Below are positions 41,519 through 53,661 of a DNA stretch of 64,000 nt, in pieces. The DNA comes from Daucus carota subsp. sativus (taxonomy: Eukaryota; Streptophyta; Magnoliopsida; Apiales; Apiaceae), in contig NC_030385.2 of the NCBI RefSeq assembly GCF_001625215.2, positions 365,135 through 429,134 of the forward strand, read 5' to 3'. Within the stretch, counting starts at the first letter, position 1; the number at the start of each line of letters is the position of its first letter. Position numbers and translations under genes: made by a program. The notes below the pieces were generated by a model. That model was not told the DNA's origin, ran no database searches, and was given only the letters and a program-made list of their open reading frames with translations.

Positions 41519-42195
41519 CACGCATATATTAGTTGTTTAACTCATCAATCAAGCGTATAACATACCATAATCTATTATTATCAGCATTCCCTCATGCTGC
41601 GACTTTTTCAAGCATTTGACGTCGTTCATCCCATTTCAACCCCCAAACTTTCCTCAATGACTGACCGGCCGGCATTCTCGAAAACATGAGTCCAGGTACA
41701 AATGTCAAATATTAGTTACGCAGATAAAAGGTTGATCAGAAACTAAAATTAAAAACATACGAGAACCAGAAGGCAAACACTTACTCGCGCATATGACAAA
41801 CATTGAAGCATGATATTACTAATAAATACATGGTTTCAGACACGGCCATATTAGCCGGAACCATTTGGCCATAAAACTTACGATTCTTCCTCATTTCTCT
41901 ATCTATCTATCCTCGCTTCTCCTTGTCCTCTATAAGAACTCTGTAATGTTTCCCGAATTTCTTCCCCCGATTAATATTAATTATTTTGTTGACACCTTGA
42001 AAAAGATAGTCATTTCACCACCTCCCTCTCCCTCTCTCGTTCGTAACAGTCGTATCATTTTCGCCACCTTGAGATCACTATCACCGCCTCCTTAAATTGG
42101 TACATTGTTATAGAAAGGAGAAGAAGAAGAGAGATCAATTTTTTCAACTATCTCTTTTTTCTTTCTATTCTATTATTGCCAAACTTAATTGGACA
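41519..42195. other. Promoter-side region of the DRM/ARP gene
   Basis: Right flank of the Tat element and leader of the next gene. On the minus strand 41690-41600 is open and protein-like (FSRMPAGQSLRKVWGLKW, then DERRQMLEKVAA and a stop), a possible C-terminal exon of an unrecognised leftward gene cut off by the retrotransposon. The rest is AT-rich with a CT-rich leader at 42020-42180. Confidence 0.35.
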
Positions 42196-43034
42196 ATGGG
42201 CTTCCTTCACAAGCTATGGGACGAAACTCTTGCTGGACCAGCACCTGACGCTGGCCTCAGCAAACTCCGTAACAGCTCGCATTCCCGTGGACTGTCTGCC
42301 AGTCATGTTCTTGACGATGACGTTCCCGTGACTCGCAGCATCACAATTCTCCGTTCTAACTCCGATATTCGCCATGTGAACCTTTCTCCTGACTCAGGCT
42401 CCGTGCCATCTTCTCCCACCACTCCAGCCACTCCCGGTTCTCCATTTTCACGTAATTGCTATACTATCTGCGCTCTTTACTAAATTGTGCTTCCTGGATT
42501 GCAAATATGTGATCTATAAGAGGGCGTTTAGTGCCTCATTTTAAACGATGGATTTCAAATGACAAGATTTGAGTTGTCATTTCAAATTCTCAGGTTGAAT
42601 GTATGAATTTCAAGTGAAATACAAATCCTAATTCTCAAATAGGTTATTTGATCAAATCCACAATTTCAAATGAAATCAAGATTTTCAAATGGGTCATAAA
42701 ATATTTTGAGAAAAATATGAGGCATTTATAGAAAATATGTGCATCAGATTGCCTTATACATAAAGCTCTGACATACTTTTGTGGGGATTATTGACATCAA
42801 TTTCAGCTACCTCGCCTCGAGGGGAAATAAAGAAATTGACAAGGAGGAAATCGACACCGGAAACATTACAACGATCTCGGCCTAGGAGCCCAACTGGTTA
42901 CGACTGGTACATGCCTCACATCTCTTTCCTAATTGAATATGTCAATGTCATTGTGAATCCTGTTCAGATCATTTTCTAATGTATACCACATTTCGTCATA
43001 ACGCAGGATTGTTCTTAGTGCTCTGGATCGTTAA
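42196..43034 (+). CDS. Dormancy/auxin-associated (DRM1/ARP1-type) small protein
   Basis: Three exons (42196-42451, 42807-42906, 43007-43034) splice in frame to 127 residues; the last exon is only 28 bases (ending YDWIVLSALDR, with the Trp codon split by the intron). The N-terminus MGFLHKLWDETLAGPAPDAG and the Ser/Pro/Thr stretch SSPTTPATPGSPFS are the signature of the auxin-repressed/dormancy-associated family (PF05564). Members are small, disordered and induced by dormancy, stress or sugar starvation; the biochemical role is unknown. The start follows a CT-rich leader. The Tat insertion lies 673 bp upstream and could affect expression. Intron 1 (355 bp) has a weak MITE-like look. Confidence 0.88.
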
Positions 43035-44520
43035 GAGACAGAAATTGGCAACTCTTTGTATGTTGACAAAATTATATATCGCAAGAATTGTTCATCTGAA
43101 TACAGACACAGATTACAAGCACTTAATTTATCAGTCGATTTCTTGCGAGTGATCAATCTACATACAGAGTAAGGACATAATGTACACATATCTTACTAAT
43201 TTTATTTAAGATGGTTCAGTTGGAGGGGGTAAAAAATCATATATAGCTAAGGAGTTTAGATTATATACTGCAATTCAATTCTTAGCAGCTAATTAAGATT
43301 CTTGTAGAGAGGAAAAGTAGAAGAGCTGGCTTTCGGCAGGGGCCTTGTTTCCTCCATGTTAGACCGGAGTGATGCCCTCCTTGTACTAGAATTTTCTTTT
43401 CCCTTTTATATTGTTTGTATTAACTTCTTCCTGCAAATTAAATCAGCAGGGACGTGTAATATAATTCATCTTTCAATGGAAAGTTTAACTATGATTTATT
43501 TCTTATCAAATATTGAATGACTGATCATTGATATTACGACTTACCTTATATGTGCACACTGACATTACTTGTCCTAAATATTTTCGGGCGGTCCGGCCTA
43601 ATGTGCAGTCACTGCAGTACATGTAGTCCCAGATCACAAAGGTGGAGCGAAAACAAGAAGAAAATAGGGCATATCTCCCATTGTCTTTAGGCGGCCTATT
43701 CTAAGCAAACCTGATTGCATTTAGGAGGCTGTTTTGACATTTAGCTTTTCCTTGTTTAAGGCCATACAGTTTTGAGTTCGTGTCTACTTTACAAGGATGA
43801 AAATGAGTCGAGTAGGAAAGAATAATTTCATGATCGGATTCAACTCAGAATTTATGATAACTCATTCGAATTCGGTCTGGATTTCAATTAAAATTATATA
43901 AACTTGATCATATTCGACTCGAGTTCGAACATCAATATTTGTATATGATTCGACTCGGTGCAACGGATATCAAATTACTCATTTTGTATTTCGTATTCGA
44001 TTTCGTAGAAGATATTTTAAAATTTATGAATATCTGAATTATATTTTATCATAACTAAAACGAAATCATTATAGAGCATGAGCTTAATATAAATATTGTT
44101 TATATCAGGTATATTATACATAATTTATAATTTCAGTTCGACTATCTTTAAATTGTTTGTGTGGGAGAATATTTTTAAATTAGTCAAACCAAAGTAAATA
44201 AATATGACCGAATAATCTAGAAGTAGTTTACTTTCACAACTTTTTTTAACAAAAATTTAAACATAAAATTATTCATTAAAAAAATTATTAGTTTAATGAA
44301 AAATCCAAAAAATATGTCAAAAATTAATGAAAAATCCAAACAATAAAATTTTATAATAATATAAAAGCAACTAATCTCTATATTTCTCTCAATTATATTT
44401 TTTATACATTAAATATCAATTAGTTCCATTACTATCCTCATATTTCACTCTTATTTTATTATATTTCCGTGCTCAATCCAAATATAAATATTTTTGATGG
44501 GATGAGAAGAATATCAATCA
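43035..44520. other. Gene-free spacer
   Basis: 3' flank of the DRM gene, then AT-rich sequence to the Helitron. Near 43850-43990 there are several TTCGA/TCGAA-containing words (ACTCGAGTTCGAAC) resembling decayed transposon sub-terminal repeats, but no ends could be defined. Confidence 0.4.
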
Positions 44521-46026
44521 TCAATATACTTATATAAAGGAGAAGCGAGGGGCGTGTAGGTGGCGCCTCTCACATCGCTCTGTTCTATTTTTCTAATTTT
44601 TGGGAATTTTCGGAATTTTTGGGAATTTTCGGATGAAAAATATCAAAAATTAGAATTACCTTTTTTAGTTTCGGATATATTAGAAGCAAGTTTCAGAATC
44701 TGATTTTATTTAAGATCATTTAAGGAATATAGTAGCTTGAAAGTTTTAATCTGATTTTGTTTCTATATAAAGGAGAAGCGATAGAACTACTTTTTTTAGT
44801 TTCGGATATATTAGAAGTAAGTTGTAGAATCTGATTTTGTTTCAGATAATTTATGAAATATAGTAGCTTGAAAGTTTTAATCTGATTTCGTTTCTATGTA
44901 AAGGAGAAGCGAGGGGTGTGTAGGTGGCGCCTCTCACATCGCTCCGTTCTATTTTCTAATTTTATGGAATTTTCAGATGAAAAATTAGAACTACCTTTTT
45001 TAGTTTCGGATATATTAGAAGCAAGTTTCAGTATCTGATTTTGTTTCAAATTATTTATGGAATATAGCAGCTTGAAAGTTTTAATCTGATTTTATTTCAG
45101 ATTATTTAATTATGGGAAATAGTAGCACACAAGTCTCTTTGCACCTATAAATACCCCTATAAGTTGTAGGGTTTTGAATCATCTAAACACAACCTATTCT
45201 CTCTCAATACCACAACCCTACCTCTCCCCGGTGATAGTTCTCTTGCTTGATTTCTAACTCGGTGGTGCCGTTCTTCTGCTGCAACGATAAGTGAAGGCTG
45301 TTTATATGGTATTAAAAAAAATAAAGGTAGTTATAAACCGCTACGTGGGAGTCGACAAATCCAAACACGGGAGAAGAATATAGTCTTGACATGATATTGA
45401 TTGATGATATCAATAAATTAACTATTAGTGATGTATATTTGTTGGTTATTCTTTTATAATATTTGTTTTGTTCATCGGACATGTTTGTTGTTGTTAATTT
45501 TTATATGATTTGCTTTGTATACATGAAAATATTATTAATGCGTTATCTGTTTACTCTGTTCAAGCAACTTTTAAGTGAAAGTTGTTTATACAGTATTAAA
45601 AAATAAAGGTTGTTACACGCAAGAGTAGTTATAAACTGCTATCTCACGGATTTAAGTTAGATGTTTTTGTGCACAATCAATCCATAAAAATTGAAGGAAG
45701 GTGACAATGTAAGAACATGATTCCTTTTAAAAAAAACACAAATAAAATTAAGATTCGTCGTGCTTTAAATTGTTATTTACGTGTAGAAATTTATTTTTAG
45801 TTTTTCACCATCAATTATAATCCAAATTTTGCAATATTATATATTAGTATTGGTATTACATCAAGATTTTTATAATATAAAATTTATTTTATCCTACAAA
45901 TATTAATTTTTAATCATTAATATACTTTTTATATACAGCCACAATATTATTGTATTCTACAAATATTAATATTGAATCATTGGTATAATTTTTATAGGCC
46001 GCCGCAACGCGCGGCTTCTCAACTAG
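44521..46026 (+). mobile_element. Non-autonomous Helitron, about 1.5 kb
   Basis: The right end has a GC-rich hairpin (GCCGC, CGCAAC, GCGGC) ten bases before CTAG and a host T, the Helitron 3' terminus rule. The left end begins TC after a host A and continues TATATAAAGGAGAAGCGAG, a common plant Helitron start. The 5'-end sequence (TAAAGGAGAAGCGA) recurs at 44766 and 44899, with the following block (AGTTTCGGATATATTAGAAG) repeated three times, so the 5' part is itself tandemly multiplied. No Rep/helicase is present. A TATA-like CTATAAATACC and leader-like DNA at 45146-45240 could be a captured promoter. Confidence 0.75.
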
Positions 46027-46405
46027 TTTAAGAAATAGTACTATATCTCTCCTCATATTTCTGTATATCGGAAAAGAAAGAAAAATTAAAAAAAATCAAA
46101 AGGGAAACATAAGTAAATAAAAGGGACATAAGAAAAAGAAGGAAAAAAGGGAGCGAAGCCGGCGAAGAGAGTTTGTTATGTCCGGTGACTGACTAAACTC
46201 TGAATTAATGAAAAAGAAAAATAACTAGGTAATTTTATATAAAATACCAGTCTCTTTCTCTGCCTGCCCCCCCGCCCCTCTCCTCATTATTTTCGCCGGT
46301 CAAAGCAAACCCTAGCCTACCCCCATTCTCTCTCCTTCTCTCTCTCTCTCGCCTCATCTCCTTCACATCTTCCTTCCTCTCTTTCTCGCCCGTCCGATTC
46401 ACCCG
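46027..46405. promoter_or_regulatory. Promoter and leader of the trihelix gene
   Basis: Purine-rich at 46066-46160 on the plus strand, then a CT microsatellite leader (46327-46360) typical of plant 5' UTRs. The Helitron ends 380 bp upstream of the ATG, so it now forms part of the promoter-side DNA. Confidence 0.45.
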
Positions 46406-47647
46406 ATGGACGACGACGACGACGAGATCCAATCGCATCCATCTCCCTCTCCTCGCAGTGAATCTCCGCCTTCTCCCCATCCCAACGGCCGCATCACCGT
46501 CACCGTCGCCGCCGCACCTCCCCCGAACAACACTCTCACTCTCGCCCTCCCTATTCAACAACAACCGCCTCAGCAACAACTCCAGCTCCTCCCTCCCCCT
46601 CAGCCTCACCTGCTGCAGCAGAGGATCGGCGGCAACGGCGGCGGCCGCGAGGATTGCTGGAGCGAAGCCGCTACCGCGGTGCTGATCGACGCCTGGGGCG
46701 AACGCTATCTTGAATTGAGCAGAGGTAATCTTAAACAGAAGCACTGGAAAGAGGTTGCGGATATTGTCAGTAGCCGTGAGCATTTTGGGAAAACTCCCAA
46801 AACTGATATTCAGTGTAAGAATCGGATCGATACGGTTAAGAAGAAGTATAAGTCTGAGAAGGCCAAAATTGGCTCGGGTTGTGGTCCTAGTAAGTGGCCT
46901 TTTTATGAGAGGCTTGATCAATTGATCGGTCCGTCTGCTGCTAAGATTCATTCTGGTTCTGGTGGTGGTGGAGGAGGATCAGCTGGCACTTCGTCTGCCT
47001 TGGTTTCTCCTGCATTTGTGCCCAAAGGCGTTCCAATGGGAATACCTGTGGGAGTTAGATCGCTTCCTTTTTATAAACAGCAGCAGCAAAAGAGACAGAT
47101 TAGAAAGCGAGTCCCTGTGGATTCTGAGTCATCTCAATCGGAGAGAGAGCCAACACCTGACTCCACTGATAGTTTCCCACCGGAGACTTATGAGCCTATT
47201 CCTAAAAGGCCTAGGTACCTTCAGCCACATCGGGAAATGAATTTGAGGCCATTAGCTCAGTTAGGATGGAAAGGAAAAGAGAAGGAAAGGGATAGGAATT
47301 ATAATGGCAATGCCAATGCTAATGTGAATGTCAATGTCAATGCAAGTGCCAATGCAAATTCTGATTGGGGGAATTCTGTCAGAGAGCTGACTCGAGCTAT
47401 ACTCAAATTTGGTGAAGCATATGAGCACGCCGAGACCTCCAAGCTGCAACAGTTAGTGGAGATGGAGAAGCAGAGAATGAAGTTTGCAAAGGAGCTTGAG
47501 TTGCAGAGGATGCAGTTTTTCATGAAGACGCAACTGGAGATCTCTCAGTTGAAACGTAGGAGAGACGGGGGAGGTAATACCAGTAACAATCATCATCACG
47601 ATAATAATAATATTAATAATAGCAATAATAGTGACAGCAGTAATTAG
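46406..47647 (+). CDS. Trihelix transcription factor, ASIL/SIP1 clade
   Basis: A single-exon gene of 413 residues. Residues 1-80 are acidic then Pro/Gln-rich (low complexity). The Myb-like trihelix domain is at about 84-172 ([63 protein letters not shown]), with the aromatic/tryptophan positions of the SIP1/ASIL group. A basic NLS ([10 protein letters not shown]) follows, then an Asn/Ala/Val repeat ([17 protein letters not shown]) and a C-terminal coiled coil at about 340-390 ([20 protein letters not shown]) ending KRRRDGGG and an Asn/His tail. Arabidopsis ASIL1/ASIL2 repress seed-maturation genes in seedlings by binding GT-type boxes; a similar nuclear role is likely. The start fits the acidic N-terminus and the end of the CT-rich leader. 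Confidence 0.9.
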   Translation: MDDDDDEIQSHPSPSPRSESPPSPHPNGRITVTVAAAPPPNNTLTLALPIQQQPPQQQLQLLPPPQPHLLQQRIGGNGGGREDCWSEAATAVLIDAWGERYLELSRGNLKQKHWKEVADIVSSREHFGKTPKTDIQCKNRIDTVKKKYKSEKAKIGSGCGPSKWPFYERLDQLIGPSAAKIHSGSGGGGGGSAGTSSALVSPAFVPKGVPMGIPVGVRSLPFYKQQQQKRQIRKRVPVDSESSQSEREPTPDSTDSFPPETYEPIPKRPRYLQPHREMNLRPLAQLGWKGKEKERDRNYNGNANANVNVNVNASANANSDWGNSVRELTRAILKFGEAYEHAETSKLQQLVEMEKQRMKFAKELELQRMQFFMKTQLEISQLKRRRDGGGNTSNNHHHDNNNINNSNNSDSSN

Positions 47648-49379
47648 ATTTGATTCCAGGGATATTAAGAGGGTATTGGATTAGTGTTAGATTGCCTATG
47701 GGTTAAATAATACCCCTGTTGTTGAGTACCAAAGTTCTTGTATGTGCCATTTGTAGTTTAAAACCTTTATTATGTCAATGTTACTCTTGATTTCATGTTT
47801 CTAAATTTCAAACTTATGGATTATGTCTTTGTTTATAGAAAAACTTTATTGCAACTAGTTACCTACTTGCCTTACAAGAACATAGCAAGTTATTAGCAAA
47901 AAAGAACATACAGTAAGTTTTATCCAACTGTTATCACAGAGATTGAGAATCTAAATTAATAGCTCTGAGATAAGTAATTAGTGATCAAAATCTTATGCAA
48001 ATATGCTAATAGGACCTAGGATTTCTTTTCGCACAATCAAATAAACACATTATGCTACCAAGGCTCATAAGCTCTAGCTTCTAAGAATCTCCAAAAGTTT
48101 GTTGAATTCTTCGTATAATTGTTATATATAAAAAACTAAAAGCTTTAAATCCCGTTACAAGGGGATGTTATGTTCGGCCTAGACCGTGAGAATATATTCA
48201 CTGTTCAGGGCTTTACTCATTCTGGAATCTCCAAAGCTTTATAACCACAGGCCACATGCATTAAGCATGATCAAAATGGTGGGAATTGCTCATCTACAGC
48301 CGTGCTTTTTAATTGTCTTGGTGGTGAGTGAGGAGGGTGCACAGGTCTTTAACGTTTGGAAGTCTATAGCTTCTGTTGTTATGTTGATTACTGTCAGTTT
48401 TTTTCTAAATTGCATTTCCCAGTTTCTAATAATCAAAAGAAAAATAACTGTAAATATTGATTATGTTGATTCCCAGTTCTAGTTTTGATACTATGTACTG
48501 TAAAAAGAAAGCGTGAGATCTAAAAATAGATAATTAGAATTTTCAGAACGTCTGTGCTAGACTACAAAGTACAAGTAGTTCCTGTATAAGGCTGCTGGCT
48601 GCCACAGTGAAGGATCTATTATATTTTCGTTTTCCATTTTCAAAATGTCAGTAATTTTCAAATTTGGCTGTTTAAACAAAAACTTGCATTTGTATATTGT
48701 ATATCTGAAACTGAAATGGTAGGGAGAGCCTGTTCATTGAAATAGAAAATAGAATATTTTAGGAAGATTTAGTTGGAATAAGTTTAAGAAATAAGCATCC
48801 TTTACTTTCAACAGGGCGAAGCCGTTCTAAGCAACAGGGCCTTTTTGGTAATGTTATTGCCTCGCAGGCCTTAGTTGTAAATATTCAACTTTTTGCTGTT
48901 TTTTTTACTATAATTTAGATAATAAAAATTAGTTAATTAATTTAAAATGTAGTCAGCAATCAATGAACTCTAAAAAAAAGTGATTTATTGTCGTTAATAA
49001 TCTGTTGAAAAATAGGTTTTATATGGGTCAGTGCATGTGCATGTGGAGCATCCAGTTTTATACAATTTTGAAAATTTCCAACAAGGCAATTTAACTGAAT
49101 TAGTTACATATCTCCAGATACAACTAAATCACAAAAATATTCAAAATTTAAAATATGTAATCAAGAACAATGAATGATATTACACATGAGGACATATGTA
49201 ATACAAATCTTTTATACACATCACAAGTCCACTTATGTTGCTAAAATGGTTCTAAATAGACATATTTTAAGTACGTATCATTTTATTATAATTTGTCATT
49301 AAATCCAAATTAATAATAAAACATTTCTTTACAAAATATATGGATATTTTAAACAAAATACAAAAGTACCATAAAAAAT
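47648..49379. other. Gene-free spacer
   Basis: 3' flank of the trihelix gene followed by AT-rich DNA. I see no gene, RNA or element ends. Confidence 0.45.
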
Positions 49380-49679
49380 TATCTAAATATAGAAAATAAA
49401 AGTCACTTTTCAGTTAGAAAAATAAAAGTATTTCAAAACCACATTTTAATTGCAGACCAAATTCAATTCTCTCCTCTTACATCCACGTAAACCATACTAC
49501 TTCAATACAAATTCCTGCAAATTACTCTCGAAATAAACTAGCATTTTTATTTTAATCCAGTTATTAGCAACTTGTATGAGCAATAAGCCTTTTTTTTAGT
49601 AAAACGAATCAAGCTCTTGTATTGTTTAAGAACCGAAGCTACTCGAATCCAGTACAAAGCTTCTCCAGTAGTAGTTGCC

Positions 49680-49687
49680 TATAAATA
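49680..49687 (+). promoter_or_regulatory. TATA box of gene A
   Basis: TATAAATA in TTGCCTATAAATAACC, 144 bp before the ATG and followed by a CT-rich leader. The same box and leader occur at 52765-52772 in the second copy. Confidence 0.65.
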
Positions 49688-49830
49688 ACCCTCTGCTCTC
49701 TCCTCCCCTCCCCTGGCGCTCTTGTCAATACACACATTGTTGTTTCGAATTCAAGAAACCACCTCCAAGAACCAAGAAACCATCCCTTTGTTTCTTTCTC
49801 ACATCAAGAAACTAACCACCCCCACTCCAA

Positions 49831-50658
49831 ATGGACGATCAGGACAAACAAGACGCTTCCACTTATGTGGCTCAAGGCGGAAATGAAGAAGCTGCTCGTG
49901 CTGCTTCAATCTTGCTCCGCATTTATCAAGAAGCACGCGCTGCCGGATATCATTTCCCTGGCGACGATACCACGGAGGAGAAACAAGGGTCTGCTAGCAC
50001 CAATGATTCTGGTGAGCAACAAGGGTCTAATATACCAGAAGACCACCCTGACCTTGCTCAACTTCTTACAAAGACAGACCTAGACCTGTACAACCGTTTG
50101 AGCACCATGCACGTGAGTAGTGAAAAGGCCAAGATTGCGTCTGGCATGCTGGAGAAATTAGAGGTTTATGGAAAGGTTGTTGAGAATCTGAAACGGAGAG
50201 TTGTTAAAGACTACAGAGATTTGGGAATCATTGTTGATGGAGATCTAATGCGTCCGCCTTATGCACGTGTCTGCAGCGTATGCCTATTCAAGAAAGTGGA
50301 TGACCAAGATTCAAGAGAGGGTTTCAGATTGGCAGCACGTTTCGTTGAGGATAAATTTTATGGTTTCATGACACAGAGGGAAAAGAAGTTGGCAGAAACC
50401 AGCAGGATAGGAATTCATTTGAACGCGTATTGCACTAATAATAAGTTGTATGAAGGCATCAAACTTGCAAAAGTCTCAGTGGATGTTTTTGTCTTAAGCT
50501 CTGATGCCTGGGCTGAGTTCTGGGAGGATAATGATATCAAGGCAAAATCTCATGGAATTTCAATTTGGTTCTCTAGGGTAGAGAGAAAAAAGATGTCTCT
50601 CTATCTTGCACCAGCTAGAGTTACAAGACGTCGGGGATCCAAAGGAATTCAATTGTGA
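49831..50658 (+). CDS. Gene A: unknown protein, 275 residues, intronless
   Basis: I do not recognise this family. The protein starts MDDQDKQDASTYVAQGG, is acidic and Ala/Glu-rich for about 100 residues (a probable flexible or helical part), then has a conserved-looking core: VVKDYRDLGIIVDGDLMRPP, YARVCSVCLFKK, GFRLAARFVEDKFYGFM, LSSDAWAEFWEDND, ending basic (LAPARVTRRRGSKG). No signal peptide, membrane span or known catalytic motif. The core shows much less divergence from gene B than the linker does (gene B lacks a 17-residue insert after EEKQ), which argues that it is a real folded domain under selection. Promoter, leader and ATG context look functional. The surrounding segment is duplicated in tandem. 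Confidence 0.75.
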   Translation: MDDQDKQDASTYVAQGGNEEAARAASILLRIYQEARAAGYHFPGDDTTEEKQGSASTNDSGEQQGSNIPEDHPDLAQLLTKTDLDLYNRLSTMHVSSEKAKIASGMLEKLEVYGKVVENLKRRVVKDYRDLGIIVDGDLMRPPYARVCSVCLFKKVDDQDSREGFRLAARFVEDKFYGFMTQREKKLAETSRIGIHLNAYCTNNKLYEGIKLAKVSVDVFVLSSDAWAEFWEDNDIKAKSHGISIWFSRVERKKMSLYLAPARVTRRRGSKGIQL

Positions 50659-51552
50659 CTCAAACCCCCACATCTTTCCTTCATCTGACCTTTCTTGGTC
50701 CTGTTTTGCTTCCAGTCCTGTATCAGTGTCAGATTGGGGTTTACTTAGCTTTATACATCAAGTGGTAATGTAATTCTTTAGCGTCCAAGTTGCCATGTAT
50801 TCTTCTAGTGCTCTTTATGTTTGGGGATGTGTCTTCAACAGCAAATGATACGATATGAGTTTAATAATACTCTGATATATAGTAATGAGCTATAGCTTTG
50901 ATAATTTGTTCTGAACACATGTTGATTGCATCTGATGCTAATGATTTGGTTATAATGCCTGGTTACAAAAATAAGATAGATATGTTCTATAGTTCTATTG
51001 TATGTTGAATGTTAGAGACCATCTGTAGCTTATAACCTATGAATCCTTCAGGAGTGAAGTTTGAACTAGGCACCTCTGTTCGTTTGCAGATTAATTTCTA
51101 AAGAATATTTGTTTTGCTTGTTTTTCTATTAAGGAAAAACTATTAGGAAATTAGTTTAGTATGGTACAAATTGATGAAAATGAATCTCTCTGAATTTATT
51201 ATTTACCAACAATCATCAATATTACTGCTTCAGTGGCATACGTAATGCAAACAATAGCTGCACACTTTGAGACTTGAACATGGCTTTTAGGGTCTCCAAG
51301 ACAGCAAGACTTCTGGAGCACAGTAACCTCTTGACCAAAGGCGGTCTGGTCGTCAGTATTCACTGTAGAAATCATGAATCTTTAGTTGTGACTCCAGATT
51401 CATGGCTATTATTATTTAGAAGAAGGATTTAGAGGGTTTTATGTTAGCCTGTGTACTACCTTCCTAGAGCCAATTTATTTGTGCCTTCCGCTGAAACTTC
51501 TATTGGCCTATGTCTCTTTGGTGGTCGACGGCCTGATACTCAGCAAAGTGCA

Positions 51553-52479
51553 CGCTGATAAAATTGTCTAGAAGTGATTCAGAGTGCTCTAGCTGAAACC
51601 TATGGTTAAATGAGTTTGTTCTCTATCAATCTGTTCTTGTTTCTATCTGTCAAGGCTTTCAACACGGGCTTTTTTGCTAAACAAATCCTGACAGGTCCTG
51701 CTTTGCAATCATATTCCTGTTAAAAGATTAACTAGATATGAACTATAAAACACAAGTCATGGAAAATATTTCACTTAATGAAATTTCTAACTAGTACTTG
51801 CCTGCAGTATTATGAAAAAAATATTAAAAGAGTACTCAAATTTCTAAGTTCTACTACAGACTACAGTATGTTGGTGAACTAGGTAGCTTATATAAGACAG
51901 GGGATGTTAATATTCTATATTGCAAGAAAGGCGGCTTATAGCTTCACATGAGATTCTATTAATGCCTCAGACAACCAGTGTATAGTTTTGCTCCTTATAA
52001 ACTGAAGAGGGGACTAAAACTCTAAAAGAGTTGGGTATAGATCCCCGTTAATAATGAAATATGCAAGTTACAGCTCTAAGATAGCGGCTTACACACACAA
52101 AAGAAAACAGCAATTAGATGATGATTTGTAAGTACTCCCTTCTTAGCAATAAAAATGGAAGTTCAATACGAAGTTAAGTTGCAGAATACCTTGCAAACAT
52201 CTAGGGCCTTGGCAGAATAGAATCATTTACGACATCATGCACTGCTTCAAGAGTAACCAGGCTAAGTGTATGGCTACAGCCACCATAAATTCGATACAAT
52301 TCACTGACGTGAAAATCTTATAACGAAAACAAAGAAAAAAAGTTATAAGTCAAATTCTTATTTATAGTAAGAAGTCGAGAAATTTGAAATTTCTCTAGAA
52401 ATTTAATTTTAAAAAGATTTATGATAATTTAATATATATTAATAATTTTATCATCTAATATGTGTACTCATAAAATAAT
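51553..52479. other. Spacer between duplication units
   Basis: AT-rich, no gene or element recognised. Confidence 0.45.
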
Positions 52480-52764
52480 TGTCTAAATATACAAAATACA
52501 AGTCACTTTTCAGTTAGGAAAATATTATTCTAGAGCAACATTTTTATTTGGAGAGCAAATTCAATTATGCATCTACATAAATCACAGTACAAACTTCAAC
52601 ACAAATTCCTGCTCTGGAAATTAAAAGGTTGATTTCCATTCAGTTATCAACATTTTTCTTTGAATCCAGTTAATATCAACTTCTATGAGCAATAAGTAGT
52701 TTTTGAGTTAAACGAAAGAAGCCCTTGTAGCTCGAATCAGTGCAAAGCTTCTCCAGTAGTTGCC

Positions 52765-52772
52765 TATAAATA
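52765..52772 (+). promoter_or_regulatory. TATA box of gene B
   Basis: TATAAATA in TTGCCTATAAATAAAC, with the same CT-rich leader as gene A. The ATG follows at 52906. Confidence 0.65.
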
Positions 52773-52905
52773 AACTCTCTCTCTGCTCTCTCCTCCCTCC
52801 CCTGGCGCTCTTGTCCACACACACATTGTTGTTTTGAATTCAAGAAACCACCTCCAACAACCAACAAACCATCCCCTCTCTTTCTTTCTCACATCAAGAA
52901 ACTAA

Positions 52906-53661
52906 ATGGACGATCAGGACGAAGAAGACGCCTCCAGTTATGTTGCTAAAGGTGGAGATGTAGAAGCTGCTCGTGCTGCTCTAACCTTGCTCCGCATTTC
53001 TCGAGACGCAAGCGCTGCCGGATATCCTTTCCCTGATGACGATACCACGGAGGAAAAACAAGAAGACCACCCTGACCCTGCTCAAATTCTTACAGGGAAA
53101 GACCTAGACCTGTTAAACCGTTTAGGCACCATGCACGTGAGTTTAAAAAACGCTAAGACTGCGTCCGACATTCTGGAGAAATTACAGGTTTATGGAAAGG
53201 CTGTTGAGAATCTGACACTGAGAGTTGTGAAAGACTACAGAGATTTGGGAGTCATTGTTGATGGAGATCTACAGCGTCCGCCTTATGCACGTGTCTCCAG
53301 CGTATGCCTATTCAAGAAAGTGGAAGCGCAAGATTCAAGAAACGGTTTCAGATTGGCACCACATCTCGTTGAGGGTAAATTTTATGGTTTCATGAAACAA
53401 AGGGAAAAGAAGTTGGCAGAAACCAAAACAGGAATTCAATTGGACGCGTATTGCACGAGTAATAGTAAGTTGTATAGAGGCATCAAACTTGCTAAAGTCT
53501 CATGGAATGCTTTTGTCTTCAGCTCTGATGCCTGGACTGAGTTCTGGGAGGACCATAATATCATGCCACTCACTCATGGAATTTCAATTTGGTTCTTGAG
53601 AAATGTTGAAATATGTTCACACCTCTGCTGGATTCTAACAGCTATTGTTGGACTTTTGTGA
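52906..53661 (+). pseudogene. Gene B: paralogue of gene A with its C-terminus replaced by LTR sequence
   Basis: The frame is open for 251 codons and matches gene A along nearly its full length (MDDQDEEDASSYVAKGG, VVKDYRDLGVIVDGDLQRPP, GFRLAPHLVEGKFYGFM, FSSDAWTEFWEDHN). A Copia element is inserted at 53604, after WFLR, so the last 18 residues and the stop codon come from the LTR. The original tail of about 25 codons survives at 58943-59020. The truncated product keeps the whole core and loses only the basic tail, so it could still be made; transcripts would end in LTR or read into the element. Classed as a disrupted gene, with function uncertain. Confidence 0.8.

Larger units (their letters stand above)
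49380..51552. repeat. Tandem duplication, unit 1
   Basis: About 2.2 kb including gene A, its promoter and a long 3' flank is duplicated downstream (52480-59940 once the Copia element is discounted). Similarity begins near TCTAAATATA(G/C)AAAATA and ends near GATACTCAGCAAA. Both copies keep the leader, the 3' UTR and more than 800 bp of flanking DNA, so the event was a segmental duplication. Confidence 0.85.

Noticed and set aside
42530-42740. Possible MITE in intron 1 of the DRM gene (TGCCTCATTTT near both ends)
   Set aside because: The inverted ends are too short and imperfect, and no target duplication is visible.
46235-46951. 238-codon minus-strand frame opposite the trihelix gene
   Set aside because: Arg/Leu-rich mirror of a GC-rich coding region; no start context or homology. 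The plus-strand trihelix protein explains the DNA.
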